From contig DASSTE010000022.1 in assembly GCA_035708085.1 (NCBI GenBank), positions 1-56,800 of the forward strand: DNA of 56,800 nucleotides, read 5' to 3'. The position numbers and the translations under genes were made by a program. The notes under the pieces were generated by a model. It was not told the origin of the DNA. It was given only the letters and a program-made list of their open reading frames with translations, and did no database searches. This DNA is from DASSBR01 sp035708085 (GTDB taxonomy: Bacteria > Pseudomonadota > Gammaproteobacteria > Natronospirales > DASSBR01). Shown one piece after another: positions 51,650 to 56,800 of the stretch (positions are counted from its first letter, which is position 1; every line of letters begins with the position of its first letter).

Positions 51650-54154
51650 GTGGCGGCTATTTTCTGGGCCATCATCGTGGTCGGCGGCGCGATCATCCTC
51701 GCCTATCGGCGCGCCAGCCTGGTCACCGCGACAGCCTGGGCGGCGGCAGTCGTCATCGCCTACACGTTCGTCGGCGATTCCGGCTGGTTGAAGCTGTTCT
51801 GGTGGGCGCTGCTGATTTGTGCGGCCGCGCTGTTCAACCTCGAAGAACTGCGCCGCCGCTGGTTGACCGAGCCGCTGTTCGATGTGTTCCGCAAGGTGAT
51901 GCCGGAGGTGTCGGAGACCGAGCGCGCGGCGCTCGAATCCGGCAGCGTCTGGTGGGACGGCGAGCTGTTCAGCGGCCGGCCCGACTGGGACCGGCTGCTG
52001 TCGATGCCGGTGCCGGCGGTCAGCCTCGAGGAACAGGCGTTTCTCGACGGCCCGACCGAGGAGCTGTGCGCGATGCTCGACGAGTGGCAGATCACGCACG
52101 AACTGGGCGACCTGCCGCCGGAAGTCTGGGCGTTCCTGAAGACGCGAGGCTTCTTTTCGATGATTATCGCGAAGGAATACGGCGGCCTCGATTTTTCCGC
52201 CGTTGCCGTGTCGCAGGTGCTCACCAAAATCGCCACCCGCAGCCCGACGGCGGCGTCCATCGTCTCGGTGCCCAATTCGCTCGGCCCCGCGGAATTGCTG
52301 CTGCGCTACGGCACCGAGGAACAGAAGGATCATTACCTGCCGGCGCTGGCGAAAGGCGAAGCCGTTCCCTGCTTTGCGCTCACCGCGCCGACCGCCGGGT
52401 CCGACGCCGGGGCAATCGAGGATACCGGCATCGTCTGCCGCGGCGAATGGCATGGCGAAGAAGTGCTCGGCATGCGACTCAACTGGAACAAGCGCTACAT
52501 TACGCTTGCGCCGATCGCGACGATCCTCGGTCTCGCCTTCAAACTGTACGACCCGGACCACCTGATCGGCGACCGGGAGGAATACGGCATCACGTGCGCG
52601 CTGATTCCGCCCGACCTGCCAGGCGTCACGATCGGCCGGCGTCATTTCCCCCTCAATATTCCGTTCCAGAATGGCCCGACCGAAGGCCACGACGTGTTCG
52701 TGCCGGTTGATGCAATCATTGGCGGCCCGAAGATGGCCGGTCACGGCTGGCGGATGCTGACGGAGTGCCTGGCGGCGGGCCGTTCGATTTCGCTGCCGTC
52801 CAGCGCGACCGGCAGCGCCAAGCTGGCGGTCTTCGCGAGCGGCGCGTACGCCCGCATCCGCAAGCAGTTCCATCTGCCGATCGCGAAATTCGGCGGCGTC
52901 GAGGAAGTGCTCGGCCGCATGGGCGGCACATTGTATGCAATGGACGCCGTGCGGCTGATGACCGCGGGCGGCAACGATCTGGGCGAGACGCCGGCGGTGC
53001 CGTCGGCGATCTCCAAGTACCACGTCACCGAGATGGGCCGCCAGGTCGTCAACGACGCGATGGACGTGCATGGCGGCAAGGGCATTCAGCTCGGCCCGCG
53101 CAATTACCTCGCCCGCCCTTATGAAGCGCTGCCGATCGCGATCACCGTCGAAGGCGCCAACATTCTGACGCGCAGCATGATTATCTTCGGCCAGGGCGCC
53201 ATTCGCAGCCATCCCTACGTGCTCAAGGAAATGGAAGCCGTGGCGGACGACGATCGCGAGCGCGGTATTGAACGCTTCGACGAGGCACTCACCGGTCATG
53301 CCGGCTTCACGCTCAGCAATGGCGCACGGGCGCTGTGGATGGGCGTGACGCATGCGCGCTTCACCGGGACGCCCGGCGACGCCGGCACACGCCGCTATTA
53401 CCAGCAACTCAATCGCTACAGCGCCGCCTTCGCACTGGCAGCGGACGTGACGATGTCGATGCTCGGCGGCGGGCTGAAGAAGCGCGAGAAGATCTCCGCG
53501 CGGCTGGGCGATGCGCTGAGCTATCTCTATATCGCCTCGGCAGTGCTCAAACGTTACGAGGACCAGGGCCGCCAACGCGAGGACCTGCCGCTGGTCGAAT
53601 GGGCGTGCCGCGACGCGCTGTACAAACTGCAGGAGCAGATTCACAGCCTGCTGCGCAACTTCCCCAACCGCTGGGGCGCATTGTTGCTCAGGGTGCTGAT
53701 CTTCCCGACCGGGCGGACGTTCTCCGCGCCCAGCGACGCGCTCACCGCCGAGGTCGCGCAGTTGATCTCGCATCCCGGCCCGGCGCGCGACCGGTTGACC
53801 GAAGGCGTGTATGACCGCGACCGCAAGAGCCCGATCGGGTTGATGAGCGAAGCACTGACGCTCGCGGTACAGGCCGAACCGCTGGAAAAGCGGCTGCACG
53901 AAGCCGTGCGCGACGGCAAGCTCGCGCGCGGCGACGGCCGCGTACCGCTCGATCAGGCGCAAGTGGCCGGCGTGATCAATGCCGACGAAGCCGCGCTGCT
54001 CAAGCGGCTGGAAGAGCTGACCGCGGCGATCATCGCGGTCGACGATTTCGCGCCGGATGAAATCGGCCGACGGCCCGTCGTGAAGCGCGCGCGTGCAAAA
54101 GTCGCGGCGGCCGAAGCCGGTGCCGGCCTCCCCGATGGCGACGACGGCGACTGA
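51650..54154 (+). CDS. fadE: FadE-type acyl-CoA dehydrogenase
   Basis: 834 residues, the long gammaproteobacterial form. Two N-terminal membrane helices (AIFWAIIVVGGAIILAYRRA) anchor it. The ACAD core follows (FSMIIAKEYGGLDFSAVAVS, ALTAPTAGSDAGAIEDTG, MDVHGGKGIQLGPRNYLARP). The C-terminal domain (MSEALTLAVQAEPLEKRLHE) is that of FadE proteins. Catalyses the first dehydrogenation of fatty-acid beta-oxidation at the membrane. GTG start chosen because CGGAGAAAGCC is well placed before it. Confidence 0.94.
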   Translation: MAAIFWAIIVVGGAIILAYRRASLVTATAWAAAVVIAYTFVGDSGWLKLFWWALLICAAALFNLEELRRRWLTEPLFDVFRKVMPEVSETERAALESGSVWWDGELFSGRPDWDRLLSMPVPAVSLEEQAFLDGPTEELCAMLDEWQITHELGDLPPEVWAFLKTRGFFSMIIAKEYGGLDFSAVAVSQVLTKIATRSPTAASIVSVPNSLGPAELLLRYGTEEQKDHYLPALAKGEAVPCFALTAPTAGSDAGAIEDTGIVCRGEWHGEEVLGMRLNWNKRYITLAPIATILGLAFKLYDPDHLIGDREEYGITCALIPPDLPGVTIGRRHFPLNIPFQNGPTEGHDVFVPVDAIIGGPKMAGHGWRMLTECLAAGRSISLPSSATGSAKLAVFASGAYARIRKQFHLPIAKFGGVEEVLGRMGGTLYAMDAVRLMTAGGNDLGETPAVPSAISKYHVTEMGRQVVNDAMDVHGGKGIQLGPRNYLARPYEALPIAITVEGANILTRSMIIFGQGAIRSHPYVLKEMEAVADDDRERGIERFDEALTGHAGFTLSNGARALWMGVTHARFTGTPGDAGTRRYYQQLNRYSAAFALAADVTMSMLGGGLKKREKISARLGDALSYLYIASAVLKRYEDQGRQREDLPLVEWACRDALYKLQEQIHSLLRNFPNRWGALLLRVLIFPTGRTFSAPSDALTAEVAQLISHPGPARDRLTEGVYDRDRKSPIGLMSEALTLAVQAEPLEKRLHEAVRDGKLARGDGRVPLDQAQVAGVINADEAALLKRLEELTAAIIAVDDFAPDEIGRRPVVKRARAKVAAAEAGAGLPDGDDGD

Positions 54155-54159
54155 CCCGA

Positions 54160-55368
54160 ATGGCGACAGTGATGAGTACGACCAGCTGTTCGGTGGCGAC
54201 AATAGCGCCGGTCATCTATGAAGTCACACTGACGGCGGACGCCGCGATCGCGGCCGACTTCGACGCGTGGCTCGCGCGGCACGTCGAGGACATGGTGCAT
54301 CTGCCCGGCTTTCTCGACGCCGACATCGAGCGCGCCGACCCGCCCGACGCCACCCACGTGATGCGCGTGGCGCGCTACCGCGTCGAGAGCCGCGCTGCAC
54401 TCGAGCATTATTTCGCCGAATATGCCGCCGCGATGCGCGCCGCCGGCATCGACCGCTTCGGCGACCGCTTCAGCGCTGCGCGCCGCATCCTCGAACCGGC
54501 GGGCGACGATCCGTCGCCCGGCACCGCCATTCAGTTCTGCGGCAACTGTGAGACTCCGCTGCGCGGGCGCTACTGCCCTGTCTGCGGCCAGGACTCGTAC
54601 AGCCGCGTCACCTCGATCCGCGAACTGCTGGCCGACTTCTTCGGCGAGTTTCTCAACCTGGATTCGCGCCTCGCCCGCAGCCTGCCGCCGCTGATCGGCC
54701 GGCCCGGGGTGCTGACAAAGGAATATCTGGCAGGGCGGCGCGCACGCTACATCCCGCCGCTCAAGCTGTACCTGTTCGTCAGCGTGGCATTTTTCTTTCT
54801 GCTGTCGCTCGCGTCGTTGCGGCCGGAGTGGCTCAACATACACGTAGCGCAGGACAATGGCGCGCAGGTGCATTTGTCTGTCGATGAACAGAATGGGAAG
54901 CTGGCCAAGCAACCCGCATGGGTCCAGGAGCTGGTGCGAAAGGGCATGGACGCAAAAAACGATCCGCGCGCCTTCGTCTCGACGATGATCGGCAAGCTGC
55001 CGAGCATGATGTTCCTGCTGCTGCCGCTGTTCGCGTTCTTCCTGAAGGTGCTCTACATCGGCCGCAAGCGCTATTACGTCGAGCACCTGATCTTCAGTCT
55101 GCACTATCACGCGGTCGTTTTTCTGGCGGCGCTCCTGTTCCTGGTCGCTTACGCGCTCGCCAATCAATACGGCATCGCCGCCGTGACCGGTAATGCGGGG
55201 GCGGTGTTGTGGATCTATCTGACGCTGTACCTGATCCTCGCGATGCGCAAAGTCTATGCGCAGGGTTGGATAGGGACCTTCTTCAAATGGCTGGTGCTCG
55301 CCCTCTTCTACGGCTTGTCTCTGTCCCTGGCGCTCGCGGGCACCGTAGTGTGGGCGGCGATGGCTTAA
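54160..55368 (+). CDS. DUF4286 plus zinc ribbon plus DUF3667 membrane protein
   Basis: 402 residues. About 17-110 match DUF4286 (VIYEVTLTADAAIAADFDAW, HLPGFLDADIER). Then comes a zinc-ribbon CGNCETPLRGRYCPVCGQ with Cys127, 130, 139 and 142. DUF3667 follows (LLADFFGEFLNLDSRLARSL, PGVLTKEYLAGRRARYIPP) with about five membrane helices. These parts are commonly separate proteins. Function unknown for all three. It starts six bases after fadE. Confidence 0.82.
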   Translation: MATVMSTTSCSVATIAPVIYEVTLTADAAIAADFDAWLARHVEDMVHLPGFLDADIERADPPDATHVMRVARYRVESRAALEHYFAEYAAAMRAAGIDRFGDRFSAARRILEPAGDDPSPGTAIQFCGNCETPLRGRYCPVCGQDSYSRVTSIRELLADFFGEFLNLDSRLARSLPPLIGRPGVLTKEYLAGRRARYIPPLKLYLFVSVAFFFLLSLASLRPEWLNIHVAQDNGAQVHLSVDEQNGKLAKQPAWVQELVRKGMDAKNDPRAFVSTMIGKLPSMMFLLLPLFAFFLKVLYIGRKRYYVEHLIFSLHYHAVVFLAALLFLVAYALANQYGIAAVTGNAGAVLWIYLTLYLILAMRKVYAQGWIGTFFKWLVLALFYGLSLSLALAGTVVWAAMA

Positions 55369-55376
55369 CGCTGACG

Positions 55377-55411
55377 TCCGTCCGCCCTTCGACAAGGCTC
55401 AGCACGAGCGG
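55377..55411. repeat. Half of a dispersed repeat after the DUF3667 gene
   Basis: The text CCTTCGACAAGGCTCAGCAC with GAGCGGA is similar to a repeat seen at the 3' ends of genes in many proteobacteria (TTCGACAAGCTCAGCACGAGCGG). Only one arm is present, in the gap between the convergent DUF3667 and MFS genes. Confidence 0.5.
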
Positions 55412-55430
55412 AATTTTCAGAACCGCCTGA

Positions 55431-56687
55431 TCATTGCGGCTGCATCGGCTCGACCGGCGACTCCTCTTCCTCGACGCGCGGATCGAGCTGCGCGATAACT
55501 GTCGACGTGCGCGGCATCGCGACGAATGGCACCTGCTCTTCCGGTGCGACCGGCTTGCGCCGCGGCACCACCAGCGCCGCCACGCCGAGCGCCGCCGAAA
55601 TCACGGCAACGAACAGGAACAATCCCGCCGGCCCGGTGACAGCCGACACTGCCGCGGCGCCCATCGGACCAAGCGCCGCGCCGACGCCGTAGGACAAGAT
55701 CAGCGCCGCGCTCGCCGGCACCAGCTCGCTGGCGTCGATATGATCGTTGGCGTGTGCCACCGACACCGGATAGGTCGTGAACGTCAGGCCGCCGAAGATA
55801 GCCGCGAACAGGAGCAGCAACGCCATTGAACTGCCGCCGACAGCCAGAATCGCCCAGCTCGCCGCCGCGACGGCCAGGCTCAACACGCCGATGACCCGCT
55901 GGCGGTCGAACCGGTCCGACACCATGCCCACCGGCCACTGCAGCGCGAGACCGCTGAGGATGGTCACGCCCATGAAGATCGCGACCTGCACCACCGCGAG
56001 CCCCTCGCGCACCGCGAACGCCGGCCCGAGCGCATAAAATGCGCCGTTGGCGAGGCCCGCGCCGATGCAGCCCCAGATGCCGAATGGCGCCCGTTTGAAC
56101 AGCTTGCCCACCCGGATGCGAACGTTCTCGACCGGCTGCGGATGTACGGCGCGCGTCAGGGTGACCGGAATCAGGCTGAACGCGAACAGGATCGCCACCA
56201 CGAGAAACAGCGTGGCCCCGGAATGCTCGGCGGCGCTGAGCAGGAACTGCCCGGTGCCGAGGCCGAGAAAGGTGGTCGCCATGTAGACCGAAAAGACCCG
56301 GCCGCGAATGCTGCTCTCTGCGCGTTCGTTGAGCCAGCTTTCGATCACCATGTAAAGGCCCATCATGGCGATGCCGGTACCCAGCCTGAGCAGCCCCCAG
56401 GCAAGCGCCGACAAATACAGCGAATGCAGCAGCACGATGATCGTATTCGCCGCGGCGAACGCGGCGAACGCGCGAATGTGCCCTACGCGACGCACGACGC
56501 CCGGGGCGATGAACGAGCCGAACACCAGCCCTGCATAGTAGCCGGACATCACCAGGCCGGTGATGCCACCGCCGTAGCCGGCAAGTGTCAGGCGCAGGCT
56601 GATCAGCGAGCCCAGCAGCCCGCTGCCGAGCATCAGCGCGAGCACGGCGAGAAACAGGGCGCTTAATGACCAGAGGGTGCTTCGCAT
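55431..56687 (-). CDS. MFS transporter, YcaD-like
   Basis: 418 residues with twelve probable membrane helices. LTLAGYGGGITGLVMSGYYA opens the second helix, then GSFIAPGVVRRVGHIRAFAA (motif A), AMMGLYMVIESWLNERAESS and VGMVSDRFDRQRVIGVLS. These segments fit the YcaD/putative quinate-like MFS group. Substrate unknown. Several upstream ATGs (56735, 56765) share the frame; the one chosen gives the family N-terminus. The promoter should lie at 56690-56800. Confidence 0.85.
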   Translation of the reverse strand: MRSTLWSLSALFLAVLALMLGSGLLGSLISLRLTLAGYGGGITGLVMSGYYAGLVFGSFIAPGVVRRVGHIRAFAAFAAANTIIVLLHSLYLSALAWGLLRLGTGIAMMGLYMVIESWLNERAESSIRGRVFSVYMATTFLGLGTGQFLLSAAEHSGATLFLVVAILFAFSLIPVTLTRAVHPQPVENVRIRVGKLFKRAPFGIWGCIGAGLANGAFYALGPAFAVREGLAVVQVAIFMGVTILSGLALQWPVGMVSDRFDRQRVIGVLSLAVAAASWAILAVGGSSMALLLLFAAIFGGLTFTTYPVSVAHANDHIDASELVPASAALILSYGVGAALGPMGAAAVSAVTGPAGLFLFVAVISAALGVAALVVPRRKPVAPEEQVPFVAMPRTSTVIAQLDPRVEEEESPVEPMQPQ

Positions 56688-56800
56688 GGCGCGCGATGAT
56701 GAGGCGAAACGGGCGCGAAGTATAACATTCGGCATACCGTTCATCGGGCGTTTGACGCCGTTCATCTTGATGTGCTAAAAATTGCTCCAATGTGTCGAAT

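Noticed and set aside
51611..54202. 863-codon minus-strand frame opposite fadE
   Set aside because: FadE is intact on the plus strand with a good ribosome site; the reverse product is Arg/His/Gln-rich with no domain.
55417..56790. 457-codon minus-strand frame in another frame of the YcaD-like MFS gene
   Set aside because: Arg/Gly-rich, hydrophilic; the alternative frame has twelve membrane helices and MFS motifs.

Overview
The window is about 63-65% GC by eye and reads as one stretch of a gammaproteobacterial chromosome. The lineage could be Xanthomonadales, Nevskiales or Steroidobacterales, inferred only from gene content: DjlA, Oar-like TonB-dependent receptors, TtpC/DUF3450/ExbBD genes, a FadE-type acyl-CoA dehydrogenase, YqgE-RuvX-PyrB order, and GTAGGAGCG-type and ATGCC(A/T)GC-type palindromic repeats. 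I see no rRNA, tRNA, CRISPR array, phage or intact insertion sequence. Nearly all genes look intact.

Region 1 (1-4246): trpE (cut by the window edge), rpe and djlA on the minus strand, purC and a small lipoprotein on the plus strand. Region 2 (4247-11587): two large paralogous Oar-like TonB-dependent receptors on the minus strand plus a skeletal third copy. All three keep a matching leader or 3' end, and each 3' end has a hairpin capped by a GNRA tetraloop. Region 3 (11588-19773, plus strand): a GNAT/C39-peptidase fusion and a RimK-like ATP-grasp ligase (a probable peptide-ligation module), a YihY/BrkB membrane protein, a cysteine-desulfurase-like PLP enzyme, YqgE, RuvX, PyrB and an overlapping PyrK-like subunit. 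Region 4 (19777-24779): tatABC, an isolated divergent hisA, dtd, a proline iminopeptidase, a DUF2007 protein, a LOG-family protein and a TPR protein.

Region 5 (24810-41981, all minus strand) joins potassium homeostasis to TonB-type energisation. From upstream to downstream it runs uvrD, an N-terminally shortened KdpD, DUF3450-ttpC-exbB-exbD-exbD-ttpC, KdpE, a Fic protein with an AbiEi-like N-terminus, kup, trkA and trkH. No kdpFABC and no tonB are present. The Exb genes overlap by ATGA/GTGA junctions and could power the receptors of region 2, but no TonB is visible.

Region 6 (42029-56800) is mostly housekeeping and envelope functions: mgtC, mdh, a small secreted protein, a YtrA-type GntR/ABC exporter operon, BON and CsbD stress proteins, several lipoproteins, two MFS transporters, a hypoxanthine-type DNA glycosylase, a glycosyltransferase, fadE and a DUF4286/DUF3667 fusion. 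The most interesting points are the receptor graveyard with its conserved 3' hairpins, the GNAT-C39/RimK module, the Fic-AbiEi fusion with a non-consensus Fic motif inside a potassium locus, and the Exb cluster with two TtpC-like proteins set between kdpD and kdpE.
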